Assembly (NCBI RefSeq): GCF_001949145.1 | Contig: NW_019091867.1 | Span: 1 to 11,103 of the forward strand | Length of the DNA: 11,103 bases | Source: Acanthaster planci | Lineage: Eukaryota > Echinodermata > Asteroidea > Valvatida > Acanthasteridae | Direction: 5' to 3' | Part shown: positions 1 through 7,821 of the stretch, one piece after another | Position numbering within the stretch: the stretch's first letter is position 1 | Layout of the letters: each line of letters begins with the position of its first letter | Position numbers and translations under genes: made by a program | The notes under the pieces: model-generated | Told to the model about the DNA's origin: nothing | What the model saw: the letters and a program-made list of their open reading frames with translations, nothing else | Database searches by the model: none

Positions 1-215
1 CTCGCTTCTATGAAGACGATTTGATACATTTTTTTGATTTTTACAAGCAGTTGATAGAGAAAACAGCGTTAGCTGAACTCAAAGAAATCGGGAGTTGCAA
101 ATTACAAACACATCTTAAAGTGTGGTTTAGATTGGAAAAACTTTACGAAACGATTGACTACGGCACTTTTCCCTTTCAGAGTGATCAAGACGTAGTAACA
201 AATAAACCCGGTGTT

Positions 216-219
216 AAAA
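216..219 (+). other. Frame change in polB N-terminal region
   Basis: Family-like coding in frame 3 ends around this short A run, and family-like coding resumes in frame 2 from about 218. A run of four A at 216-219 is the simplest place for a one-base loss. Frame 2 is closed by a TAA at 215-217, so the junction must lie close by. The exact base is inferred. Confidence 0.6.
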
Positions 220-271
220 TGCACTTGCTAAGCAACGCGAAGAACAAATCGAACAGGTGGAGGCTCATACA

Positions 272-274
272 TAA
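272..274 (+). other. In-frame TAA in polB
   Basis: Frame 2 is coding-like from 218 to 271 and again from 275 (the GSGW block), with only this TAA between them. A nonsense substitution is simplest. A pair of compensating indels in the adjacent A run is the alternative. Confidence 0.65.
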
Positions 275-1542
275 AAAGGTTCGGGTTGGATCTTTGACAA
301 AGTTGTCGCTTTTTATGTCAACGTGGTTAAATATAATCCAGTGGGTTCTTCTTACATTCCGTTGCCTAAGGAACTGTTAGACAAAAAAGCAATCATAAAT
401 GTCCAAAATAAAGATCAAGAATGTATCCGATGCGCGTTGAGAGCGGCTTTAAAATTATATTCAGACGGCGTCAAAAGACAGTTGGAAACAAATCTAAAAT
501 ATAAAATACATGACGAGCGAACATCGACTTACAAGCCAGAACCAGATGGTTTAAATTTTACAAACATAAGCTTTCCAACACCGATTTCACAAATCCCACG
601 TATCGAATCGCAAAATAACTTGGTGATCAATGTGTTTGGTTACACCAAAAAAGACGGTATTTACATTCTCCACAAAAGCAAGCGTTCGGAGGAACCTATC
701 AATTTACTTTTATTTAACAAGGGCGAGAAGAACCATTATTGTTGGATTAAAAATTTTTCTAGGTTGACGGGTGACATCAATAAACACGACGGTCAAAAAC
801 ACTGGTGTTTCAAGTGCATGTCGCATTTCCAAACGGAAGAAAAGTTAGCCGGACACAAAGAAGATTGCCAAGGCTTAAACGTTCCCACGTGTAAAGTCGA
901 AATGCCAGTCGAAGGCGAGAATATACTCAAGTTCAAAAATTACAAAAATAAACAAGACGCGCCTTTTGTCATTTACACCGATTTTGAGTCTGTTTTAGAA
1001 AGGTTAAGTGCAGAGAGTACCGATGCAAAAACGGTGAAAACACAAAAACATATACCTTGTGGTTACTCATACGCGGTCGTCAGATGCGATGGAGTTTGTA
1101 CTAGCCGAAAGACTTATAGAGGTCAAGACGCGGCCGTTAATTTTGTAGAATCACTTTCTCAGGAAACGGAGAATATAAACGAAACGTTTAAAAACAAAGA
1201 GCCGTTGATTTGGAACGATCAATTACAAAAAATTGACGAACAATGTAATAGATGTTGGATCTGCGAAAAGTTGATAGATCGAGCAAAAGCGGATGAACGA
1301 AGTGAGAACGAAGTGAGTATGAATCTCACTGTCAATGTGATATTCCAAAACCACCAGAGACAAAAGAAGAAAAAATCGAGTTTTGTCGTATAGTTAAAGT
1401 TAAAGTTGAAGGCAAAGAATGCAAAGAGTTCAAAGAATGGAAATGTTTGGATTGCAAAAAGCCCATCAACAATTTTAGAAAGGTTAGGGATCATTGTCAC
1501 GTGACAGGGAAGTACCGAGGCCCAGCGCACGCTAGTTGTAAT
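275..1542 (+). other. polB segment: C2HC finger, exonuclease motif I, Cys/His module
   Basis: After the TAA at 272 the frame opens on a GSGW-type block (from about 278) and a conserved block near 380-440 characteristic of Polinton polymerases. A C2HC zinc finger runs about 806-870 (CFKC, then H and C). Exonuclease motif I is the DFE at 980-988. A CWIC pair lies at 1253-1264. The partner CLDC (1444-1455), DHCH (1489-1500) and HASCN (1528-1542) resemble the endonuclease VII/HNH-type zinc module found inside Polinton polymerases. A repeat insertion at 1293-1323 splits this module and shifts the frame, so the CWIC pair is not read with the rest. The open frame continues to 1393 but is off-frame after the repeat. 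Confidence 0.85.
1293..1323 (+). repeat. 15-nt-type repeat piece R1 inside polB
   Basis: GAACGAAGTGAG (1295-1306) and AACGAAGTGAG (1307-1317), flanked by ATGAA at 1293-1297 and 1319-1323. The 26-nt offset is not a multiple of three and coincides with the change of polymerase frame. Confidence 0.8.
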
Positions 1543-3126
1543 CTAAAGTTAAGAATAGTGGCCGATCAAACACCCATTCCGGTGATCTTACACAACCTGG
1601 AGAAATACGACGCACACTTGATTATGCAAGGCGCTCACGAATTTTACGGGAAATCAATTAAGTTGATCGCTAAAAATACTGAAAATTATATTTCGTTTTC
1701 TTTTGGCCAGCTCAGATTTTTAGACTTATTTCATTTTATGGCGGCTTCGCTAGATCGGTTGGTTAAAAATTGTTTAACCGATGATTTTAACTTACTTTGC
1801 GAAAGGTTTACAAATAATAGTCATTTACTCTTAGAAAAGGGGACTTACCCCTATGAGTATATAGACTCCGTTGATCGGTTCCAAGAGAGACAACTCCCAC
1901 CAGTAGACGCTTTCTATAGTTCTCTGAAGCAGGGAGGGATAACCGAGCAAGAATATGCTCGTGCGGAGACAGTATGGGAAAAATTTGGTGGTAAAAACCT
2001 AGGCGACTACCACGACCTATACGTGGAAACGGATGTGCTATTGCTAGCGGGTGTATTTGAAAACTTTCGGAGGGTATGCAAGAAGAACTACGGCCTTGAC
2101 CCGGCCAACTATTATACGGCGCCAGGCCTGTCGTGGGACGCCCTCTTAAAGCATTCGGGTATCCAACTGGAACTACTGACAGACATTGACAAGCACTTGT
2201 TCTTTGAAAGGGCAAAAAGAGGTGGTATTTCGAGTGTGGGTGCAAAGCGATATGCAAAGGCCAATAATCTAGAACTACCTGATTACGACCAAAATAAGCC
2301 AGAGTCACAGATCATGTACCTAGACGCAAATAATTTATACGGCTGGGCGATGAGCAAATATCTACACGTAGGGGAATTTACCTGGGAAACAGACTTAGAA
2401 AAATTTAATCACTATTACATCCAAGAGTTGCGACTAACTGACGACTACGGTTATATGTTTGAGATCTCTTTAGATTACCCGGAACGTCACCATGACAAAC
2501 ATAATGACTTTCCACTAGCACCCGAAAATATGACGGTACCAAACGAATGGTTTTCGAGTTACCAACAGGATTTAATTGGTAATGGTGAAGCGAGTACGAG
2601 CTTAGACAAACTAGTGGCCACTTTGGACACCAAACGAAAATATGTGTGCCATTACCGTACATTGCAAAAATATCTCAAACTAGGGTTGTGGATCAAAGAA
2701 GTTCACCGGGTACTGCGTTTCCGCCAAAAGCCGTGGATGAAAAGCTATATTGACAAAAACACGAAATTGCGCAAGAAAGCAAAAAATGATTTTGAGAAAG
2801 ACTTTTTCAAATTGATGAACAATTCGGTTTTTGGCAAGACGATGGAAAATGTTAGATATCGAATTGACGATCATTTACTGAGGGACGTACAAGACGCAGA
2901 CAAATACAAAAAATTAACTTACAAACCAAATTACAAATTGACGGTGCCATTTGGGGATTGCGAGCTTTCGTTTGTGGAGATGTACCGAGCCAAAACAAAA
3001 TTAAATAAGCCAATATATTGCGGTGTAAGTATTCTCGATATCTCAAAAACGTTAATGTACGATTTCTATTACAACGAACTGAAAGCCAATTTTGGCGAGG
3101 GGGTACGCTTACTTTACACGGACACT

Positions 3127-3129
3127 AAT
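3127..3129 (+). other. polB motif C Asp replaced by Asn
   Basis: The codon is AAT in the context YTDTNS. Family B polymerases have DTDS here, and the second Asp binds the catalytic metals. The change is one G-to-A transition from GAT. The flanking residues match the family, so the alignment is unambiguous. Confidence 0.85.
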
Positions 3130-3243
3130 TCTCTATTAGTTCAGATCGAGCGAAGCTCCGACGATTTAACTGGTTACCTAAACGAAAAGCGCCATTTATT
3201 TGACTTTATTAATTACCCGCCCAATCATCCGCTTTACAGCGTC

Positions 3244-3256
3244 AAAAAAAAAAAAA
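3244..3256 (+). other. A13 homopolymer frameshift in polB
   Basis: Thirteen consecutive A. Polymerase coding is in frame 1 before it and frame 2 after it, so the run is one base longer than a continuous frame would need. It may be a real indel, a sequencing error or a slippage site. Confidence 0.85.
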
Positions 3257-3594
3257 GTTATAGGCAAAATGAAAGACGAATTTGGTGGCAAAACAATTTT
3301 AGAAGCCGTTTGTATCAGACCGAAAATGTATTCAATCTTAACTACCGATCACAATTTAAAGAAGGCGAAAGGGGTCTCCAAAGTAGTAACCGAGAAATGG
3401 TTAACCCACGAGATGTATAAAAGCTGTCTATTTGATCGGGTTTCTTATTTAAACAAACAACAATTATTTAGATCGGATAAACATCGGATGTTCACGATCT
3501 CTCAACAGAAACTTAGTCTGTCAACGTTGGACACAAAGCGCTACATATTGCCGAACGGAATCGATACGTTAGCTAACGGGCACAAGCTAATCAA

Positions 3595-3655
3595 CAGGTA
3601 GTTATCACCGAGCGAGACGTTACTCCGGTAATTCGGTGTCTTCGGGTACTACCTG
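3595..3655. terminator. Nested inverted repeats at convergent polB and integrase ends
   Basis: CAGGTAGT (3595-3602) pairs with ACTACCTG (3648-3655), and inside it CACCGA (3606-3611) pairs with TCGGTG (3633-3638). The polB TAG lies in the outer left arm and the integrase TAA (3620-3622) lies in the loop. This may be a shared 3'-end signal for both transcripts. The loops are long, so stability is uncertain. Confidence 0.4.
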
Positions 3656-4625
3656 AAGTTCCTCTTTGACGAAACTCCTATTTGGTCCGTTTAATAAATA
3701 GTACAAAGTGGGACTCGTTTTGACCCTCTTGCCTTTCACTCGTTTAAATTGACTGGTGCGCTTTTCAATTTGATAGACGTCCACGGGACAGATAGGATCT
3801 GTCGCCCTTCTGACGGTGCCGCCCTCTTGCTCGCCCGGGTAATAGAGGAACCTGACGACCGCGTCTGGAGGAAGTTCTCTTTGGGTAGTTCTTACAGGTA
3901 CACTAGGTGTTTGTTTCACTCCACTCGCTAATTTTATAGCTTCTGCAGGCACGGCATCGATTAATTGCGTTTTTTCCTCGTTTAACGATTTCACGACCTG
4001 AGGCAAACGTTCTACCCATTCCACGTTACGCACACCCACGTTCAACATTTCTTGAGCGTATTGGTGACCGAATAACCTTTCGGCTAAAGTGCGGTTAAAC
4101 CTTTCCACGATTCCTTGAGATCTGTGTACCACAGGTTCACCCACTTGAATTTGTACTTTATTTTTTGTCATTAACTTTTTAAACTCACCTTTGAATTCAG
4201 TTCCCGAGTCTACCATTACGAATTTGGGCCAGGTTAGAGGTGATCGCTCGTAAATCTTCTTTATTGCTTCGCTCACTTGCTCGGCGGTTTTACTGGTCAA
4301 CGGTTCCGCTTCCTTATACCGCGAACCGACGTCTACCACGGTCAAAGCGTAATTAAACGTTTTTCTTTTAACGCGGTCCCAGGGTAAATACAAAACGTCC
4401 ATTTGATGCGCGTAATTAGGTTCGACCGATTCTGATTGCAACATTGTAGGTCTGGGTACGTAATTTGGTTTTGGTAAGTATATTTGCCAAATGACCTGCT
4501 TTTTTAGCCAGTTTCTGACAACCGATTTGTCCGCACCGGTTTTTTTCGTGTAGACGATCAACCGCGCTTTCTCCTCGCCAGTAGCCTTGTGGGCTGTAAA
4601 ACAACTTTGAAAATTCTCTCTCCAT
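3620..4625 (-). CDS. int: Retrovirus-like DDE integrase (frameshifted near N terminus)
   Basis: This is the RVE-family integrase of Polintons, which inserts the element into host DNA. The catalytic triad is visible: Asp in MDVLYLP, Asp in VMVDSGTEFKG, and Glu in SQGIVERFNRTL. Counted from 4561 these are residues 55, 118 and 153, with 34 residues between the last two, close to the D,D-35-E spacing. The C-terminal region (FLYYPGE to the end) looks like the SH3-like DNA-binding domain of this family. The start is the ATG at 4625, which opens a family-typical YSPQGYW block and sits just after CTTATTTTAAAATGG. The N-terminal frame runs into a run of seven A on the coding strand (4546-4540), after which coding continues in the frame open from 4561. 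The catalytic core is intact. The gene starts one base after the stop of the 4627 gene, suggesting co-transcription. Confidence 0.9.
4540..4546 (-). other. A7 homopolymer frameshift in integrase
   Basis: Seven T on the plus strand (A7 on the coding strand). Family-like sequence is in one frame upstream and another downstream, and the run has one base more than a continuous frame would need. The direction is the same as at the polB A13 run. Confidence 0.8.
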
Positions 4626-4626
4626 T

Positions 4627-5091
4627 TTAAAATAAGTTACCGTAGTGAGCGAGCGGAGCGAGCTTCGACCGAAGGGAGTACCGGTAAGCCAACAACCCGA
4701 CTATCGTAGTTCCACCTATAATCCAAACAAACTCGCGAATTTTTTGATCTTCGGAAGGTTCGTAAAAATCAGATAACTTAGGCTCTGGCGGTAACTGGGT
4801 AATACTCTTACCGGTCAATTCCGAATAAGCTCTTAAGGCTTCGTCTACGTTTACAAATGTCTGCTGACTCGCGCGTTCTTGTCGCATTCGTTCGTTTAAA
4901 AAGTCTAACATGTGTACGCGGTTTTGTTCCCATTCTTGTTTTGCTTGCGCCAATTGCTCCAACGCGAGGTCGTGACGCTTTCGTTCTTCGTCGACTTTAC
5001 TTTTTGATAAACTGCTAAATAAAAAATTTGATCCCGTGAATGCCAAGGCGTTTACTATCGCTCCTCCAACCATCATTAAAGCACTAGCCAT
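4627..5091 (-). CDS. Small coiled-coil protein with C-terminal membrane anchor
   Basis: A 154-residue protein resembling a small conserved protein of Polinton elements whose function I cannot name. The order is a hydrophobic Ala/Gly-rich N terminus (1-26), a charged helix likely to form a coiled coil (about 32-75), a conserved-looking PPEPKLSDFYEPSE block (101-114) and a Gly-rich transmembrane segment (about 121-137). The ATG at 5091 is chosen because it follows CTTATTTTAAAAATGG, the same leader as the integrase gene, and because upstream in-frame sequence is antisense to the capsid gene. The last 14 or so codons come from a short-repeat array (4638-4683), so the present tail is probably recent. 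It is divergent from the capsid gene, so a virion or membrane-associated role is plausible but inferred. Confidence 0.75.
   Translation of the reverse strand: MASALMMVGGAIVNALAFTGSNFLFSSLSKSKVDEERKRHDLALEQLAQAKQEWEQNRVHMLDFLNERMRQERASQQTFVNVDEALRAYSELTGKSITQLPPEPKLSDFYEPSEDQKIREFVWIIGGTTIVGLLAYRYSLRSKLAPLAHYGNLF
4638..4683 (+). repeat. 15-nt-type repeat array R2
   Basis: Contains GAGCGAGCGGAGCGAGC (4647-4663), identical to 6408-6424, followed by a unit close to TACGACCGGAGGGAG of array R3. The array is in plus orientation although the gene is on the minus strand. It is bounded by TACCG at 4638-4642 and 4679-4683. The 41-nt offset replaces the end of the 4627 gene and shifts its stop codon. 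Confidence 0.8.
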
Positions 5092-5140
5092 TTTTAAAAT
5101 AAGGTTAAATAAAATAAGAATAGTATTATATAAAAGTAAG
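5092..5140. promoter_or_regulatory. Divergent promoter region
   Basis: These 49 A/T-rich bases separate two divergent ATGs. Towards the capsid gene, TATATAAAAG (5127-5136) ends four bases before the ATG at 5141. Towards the minus-strand gene, TTATTTTAAAA abuts the ATG at 5091. The close spacing implies very short leaders and compact virus-type promoters. Confidence 0.6.
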
Positions 5141-6361
5141 ATGTATACCAAAAAGCTTAACCCGAGTCGCAGACTTAAAGTTCCTCGCGTGATCAAAGGC
5201 GAAAGGAGGGAGGTAACAATTACGCACAACCCGAGCGCTATAGACGCGGGCCACACGTTAAACGTGAAATTTCCCGCTTTAGGCACGGACGACGTCATTG
5301 TACCCGGCACAGCAAAGTTGGCTTTTAAACTGGATCTAGACGGCGCCGCGGACGTCGACAGGACTGTTTATAACAACGTGGCGAGAAACCTGGTTTCGGA
5401 AATAAATATATCTCTCCAGGGAAACAAGATCGTAAGTTACCGAGATGCAGACGTATTTCACAATTTTAAGGACAATTGGTTACCCCCGTCGCAGACAAAA
5501 AATATGGCGTACTTTGGGTTGGAAAGGGAGAATGTAGCTAAGATACGTCTAGGGGCTGGCGATGCTAGTGCCGTCGCAAACGACGGTAAGGACAAGGCGA
5601 TTGCCGACGCTTTTAAAAACAGGTACGCGATTCCACTGGACACGCCTATGTTGACGGACCACACCCCCTTTTATCCTTCGTGGTTTAAAGAGCCTCTGAC
5701 GTATCAACTAACTTTTAACGGGCACGACAAAGTGGTTAACTCGTCAGATACCGCCGCAGAATACGCCATTTCGGATCTTACCTTGGAATACAAAGTTGTT
5801 ACTAATCGAGACTTGGCGCGAACACTAAAAAATAAAAAAACGATGTATTACCTATTCGACCGGATTCACTCGTGGAAGAAGCAAGCGGTAAACAAGAGTG
5901 ACACGCTATGGAACATTAGCATCGATCAGACGATCAAGAGCTTGAAAGGAATTTTGATCCTGTTTAAAGACCCGACGATCAAGAACCCGCAAAAATTTTA
6001 TAATCCGCATATCACAAAGACGATTGTGACAGTTGAAGGTAAGCCTAATCAATTGTACTCGCAAGGTCTGTTTGAATATCAGCATTGGAACGAAGTTACA
6101 AAGTACTTTGGCGATTCGGATAAAGAATTGGCTAGAGGGGTCGTCTCAGACATATCTTTGTTGGGAGTAGATATGGCCGACTATTTAAAAGACAAGTATG
6201 GTCTCTGGCTCGACTTCAGAAGTTCTGACGACAATTCTGCCCACGGTTCGGGTAGGCCTCTCGGTGGAGGAGGGGACATTTCTATACAGATGGAACGAAC
6301 GGCCGAAACCGCAGGACCGCTGACAATGTACGTGTTCCTGGTGATGGATTCTTCCAACTAA
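5141..6361 (+). CDS. Major capsid protein candidate (hexon-like double jelly-roll)
   Basis: An intact 406-residue protein recognisable by similarity to the conserved Polinton/adintovirus protein usually taken as the hexon-like major capsid protein. Family-typical parts are the basic N terminus, the LTHNP-like block (here ITHNPSA), a DDVIVPGTAKLAF block near residues 48-60 and a C terminus rich in beta-strand-like stretches. No signal peptide or membrane segment is seen, as expected for a cytoplasmic or nuclear capsid subunit. The start at 5141 is chosen over an upstream in-frame ATG (5036) because a TATA-like box lies at 5127-5136 and the upstream codons are antisense to the neighbouring gene. 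It is followed by the packaging ATPase, forming the morphogenesis pair. Capsid identity is from remembered family pattern; a structure prediction would settle it. Confidence 0.8.
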   Translation: MYTKKLNPSRRLKVPRVIKGERREVTITHNPSAIDAGHTLNVKFPALGTDDVIVPGTAKLAFKLDLDGAADVDRTVYNNVARNLVSEINISLQGNKIVSYRDADVFHNFKDNWLPPSQTKNMAYFGLERENVAKIRLGAGDASAVANDGKDKAIADAFKNRYAIPLDTPMLTDHTPFYPSWFKEPLTYQLTFNGHDKVVNSSDTAAEYAISDLTLEYKVVTNRDLARTLKNKKTMYYLFDRIHSWKKQAVNKSDTLWNISIDQTIKSLKGILILFKDPTIKNPQKFYNPHITKTIVTVEGKPNQLYSQGLFEYQHWNEVTKYFGDSDKELARGVVSDISLLGVDMADYLKDKYGLWLDFRSSDDNSAHGSGRPLGGGGDISIQMERTAETAGPLTMYVFLVMDSSN

Positions 6362-6372
6362 CGGTGGAAGAA
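6349..6372. terminator. Hairpin enclosing the capsid gene stop codon
   Basis: TTCTTCCA (6349-6356) and TGGAAGAA (6365-6372) are perfect 8-bp arms around an 8-base loop that contains the TAA stop (6359-6361). It may be a transcript-end signal of the hairpin type. Confidence 0.5.
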
Positions 6373-6390
6373 GGAAACTTTAAAAGTCTG

Positions 6391-6401
6391 GTTTATTAAA
6401 A
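6391..6401 (+). promoter_or_regulatory. TTTATTAAAA leader motif before the ATPase gene
   Basis: GTTTATTAAAA directly precedes the ATG at 6402. Similar TTATT...AAA leaders precede the genes at 7139 (CTTTATTAAA, 7125-7134), 4625 and 5091. Confidence 0.4.
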
Positions 6402-6479
6402 ATGAACGAGCGAGCGGAGCGAGCGAGCTACGAACGAAGTGAGTACGACCGGAGGGAGTACGAGCGTAGCGAGAACGAG
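6402..6479 (+). repeat. 15-nt-type repeat array R3, in frame
   Basis: The clean units are TACGAACGAAGTGAG (6429-6443), TACGACCGGAGGGAG (6444-6458) and TACGAGCGTAGCGAG (6459-6473), preceded by a GAGCGAGCGGAGCGAGC stretch. The array is 78 nt (26 codons), lies between two ATGs and keeps the ATPase frame. It encodes a highly charged N-terminal extension. Confidence 0.9.
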
Positions 6480-7100
6480 ATGTTTAAAAATCCTCACTGC
6501 GCCTTAATCGTTGGTAAGACGGGCAGCGGGAAAACTCAGTGGATTTTAAATCTTTTAGAGACTGAATATGAATTCGCCTTTGAAGCTATCGCGATCATCT
6601 GCCCGACGCTTTTTAAGAACAAAACTTATTTAGAACGACTGTGGATATACAGCGACGAAAATGTCTACCTATGTGATTTAGATCGGGAAAGACTAGAATT
6701 AAACGAGGCAATAGAACTTTATCAAAAAATATTTGATGGTGTAAATACTTTGTTTATTATCGACGATTGCGCCGCCGATCAATTTATTAAATATCGAAAG
6801 AAATCCAAAAGTAGCAATACGTGCGCGTTGTCTAAAATGGCGTTCTCGGGTAGGCACTACCTCCACAGCTGCTGGCTTTTAACACAAAAGTACAATTCCG
6901 TTTTAAAGGATTTTCGCGAGAACACCGCTTGGACGGCTATCTTTCACTGTAAAGATCGTGATTCGTTTGACCAATGTTTGGATGAGAACGACGTAGTACC
7001 GGATGAAAAGAGAGAAGAGATCAAAAGACACCTCCGCGACGTGAAATTTAGTAAGTTGGTATTAAATACCGAAGCGCCACCGAATTATTTTGTTCAATAA
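6402..7100 (+). CDS. A32/FtsK-like genome-packaging ATPase
   Basis: A 232-residue P-loop ATPase of the FtsK/HerA superfamily, A32-like branch, which drives DNA into preformed capsids in Polintons and related viruses. Walker A is GKTGSGKT (residues 38-45) and Walker B is LFIIDD (117-122). The length is normal for the family and the frame is open throughout. Residues 2-26 are not family sequence: they are encoded by a short-repeat array rich in YERSE units. A second in-frame ATG at 6480 begins just before the P-loop region and may mark the older start. The A/T-rich leader before 6402 supports use of the upstream ATG. It lies 40 bases after the capsid candidate, so the two are likely expressed together in assembly. 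Confidence 0.92.
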   Translation: MNERAERASYERSEYDRREYERSENEMFKNPHCALIVGKTGSGKTQWILNLLETEYEFAFEAIAIICPTLFKNKTYLERLWIYSDENVYLCDLDRERLELNEAIELYQKIFDGVNTLFIIDDCAADQFIKYRKKSKSSNTCALSKMAFSGRHYLHSCWLLTQKYNSVLKDFRENTAWTAIFHCKDRDSFDQCLDENDVVPDEKREEIKRHLRDVKFSKLVLNTEAPPNYFVQ

Positions 7101-7138
7101 AAACTAGAAAAAATTTTTAATTACCTTTATTAAATAAT

Positions 7139-7685
7139 ATGATCGAAAGTAAAAAAAACTTGCGTTAAGTGTAGTTGTCTCCTAGACTTGACAAACTTCT
7201 CCGTACAGAGAACCGATAAGGTCAATTTGACTTGCAACGATTGTATTGCTAAAATACGAGATTATCAAGAACAAAATAAGTGTCCTCACGGAAGACAAAG
7301 ATATAAATGTAAGGAATGTGGCGGTTCGGGTATCTGCGAGCACGGAACACAAAAGCATAGATGTAAAATTTGTTCCGATCCAATTAAAGTAACGATTCGA
7401 GGTTGGATTCACAGCGCTCGACATTCAGATAAGAAGCATAATCGATTTGATCCTGACCGGTTTATCGACACGAACTTTTGCCGCGGATTAATTGAGGATT
7501 ACCCGCGCTGCTTTTACCCAGATTGCGAAGTTCAGATGCAATTTTTAGAAAATAGAGACGATCTTTGTACCATAGAACGATTAGATAATAAAGTTGGTCA
7601 CATTAAATCAAATTGCGTTTTAGCTTGTAGGAAGTGTAACTTTAGGCGCAAGTGCGATCAGGTAGTTGAGTCAACTGACTTGTAA
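7139..7685 (+). CDS. Zinc-ribbon / HNH-like protein (frameshifted near start)
   Basis: The protein has zinc-ribbon cysteine pairs (TGC/TGT at 7161-7172, then CNDC near 7221), a KCPHGRQRYKCKECGG / ICEHGTQKHRCKIC double module, and a C-terminal HNH-like region (IERLDNKVGHIKSN followed by CRKCN). Proteins with CEHG...CKECGG modules are common in large algal and protist DNA viruses, where some are linked to endonucleases. It may act on DNA, perhaps as a homing-type nuclease, but the function is inferred. The main frame has no ATG near its 5' end (only a TTG at 7188), yet the first cysteine pair lies upstream of that. The ATG at 7139, preceded by CTTTATTAAA, is in another frame and reaches TAA after nine codons. 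A run of eight A (7151-7158) lies exactly where the frames would meet, so I place the start at 7139 with a shift. Confidence 0.75.
7151..7158 (+). other. A8 homopolymer frameshift in HNH-like gene
   Basis: Eight A separate the ATG-bearing frame (7139) from the long open frame, which is itself open from 7143. One base more than needed for continuity, the same direction as in polB and the integrase. Confidence 0.7.
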
Positions 7686-7742
7686 CTAAATGATAACTAC
7701 CTATAAACTAGTTATTTATTTGCTTTACTTTACCTACCTTTT

Positions 7743-7775
7743 GTTATAACTGGGCTATGTCAGCTCGGTTATAAC
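7743..7775. terminator. 14-bp hairpin with GTTATAAC arms
   Basis: GTTATAACTGGGCT (7743-7756) pairs with AGCTCGGTTATAAC (7762-7775) around the 5-base loop ATGTC, with two G-T wobble pairs. It lies 57 bases after the HNH-like stop, so it may end that transcript. Confidence 0.5.
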
Positions 7776-7821
7776 TAAATTTATTTTTGTTATAAATAAA
7801 TGATAGCCTGCTAGAATACGT

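Larger units (their letters stand above)
3..3601 (+). pseudogene. polB: Protein-primed family B DNA polymerase, 5' partial, multiply broken
   Basis: This is the replicative DNA polymerase of Polinton/Maverick elements, which copies linear DNA from a terminal-protein primer. Reading is open from the left edge (position 3), so the true start lies outside the window. Coding passes through four pieces: frame 3 to about 219, frame 2 to about 1300, frame 1 from about 1319 to 3256, and frame 2 to the TAG at 3599-3601. The order is a conserved N-terminal region, a C2HC finger, 3'-5' exonuclease motifs, a DHCH Cys/His module and the polymerase palm. The breaks are a frame change near 216-219, a TAA at 272-274, a repeat insertion at 1293-1323 and a shift at an A13 run (3244-3256). 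The Asn in motif C would disable catalysis even if all frames were joined. It converges on the integrase gene. The family assignment is firm; the decayed state is seen directly, barring sequencing error. Confidence 0.93.
1543..3601 (+). other. polB segment: exonuclease II-III and polymerase palm motifs A-C
   Basis: Frame 1 carries exonuclease motif II (YDAH, 1606-1617), motif III (Y at 2020-2022 and D at 2032-2034, a YxxxD pattern), palm motif A (LDANNLYGWAMS, Asp at 2323-2325), motif B (KLMNNSVFGKT, 2809-2841) and motif C (YTDTNS, 3115-3132). Motif C has Asn (AAT, 3127-3129) where family B polymerases have the metal-binding second Asp of DTDS. The frame changes at the A13 run 3244-3256. The C-terminal about 115 codons then follow in frame 2, ending in a block typical of the family's C terminus. 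All other motif residues seen are normal, so this was an active enzyme in its recent past. Confidence 0.88.

Noticed and set aside
1219-1530. Antisense ORF of 103 codons
   Set aside because: It is antisense to strongly conserved polymerase sequence, has low-complexity Phe-rich content and lacks a promoter-like leader.
2585-2600. Sixth repeat piece (GAAGCGAGTACGAG) in polB
   Set aside because: It is a single partial unit with no flanking duplication and no frame disturbance; chance similarity cannot be excluded.
1808-2662. Minus-strand ORFs opposite the polymerase core
   Set aside because: They overlap exonuclease and palm motifs on the other strand, and their translations show no domain or family pattern.
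5036-5140. Longer capsid start at 5036
   Set aside because: The extra codons are antisense to the 4627 gene and precede the TATA-like box at 5127; the ATG at 5141 fits both promoter and family N terminus.
5092-5310. Longer start for the minus-strand 4627 gene at 5310
   Set aside because: The extra 73 codons lie antisense to the capsid gene's start. The ATG at 5091 has the same leader motif as the integrase gene.
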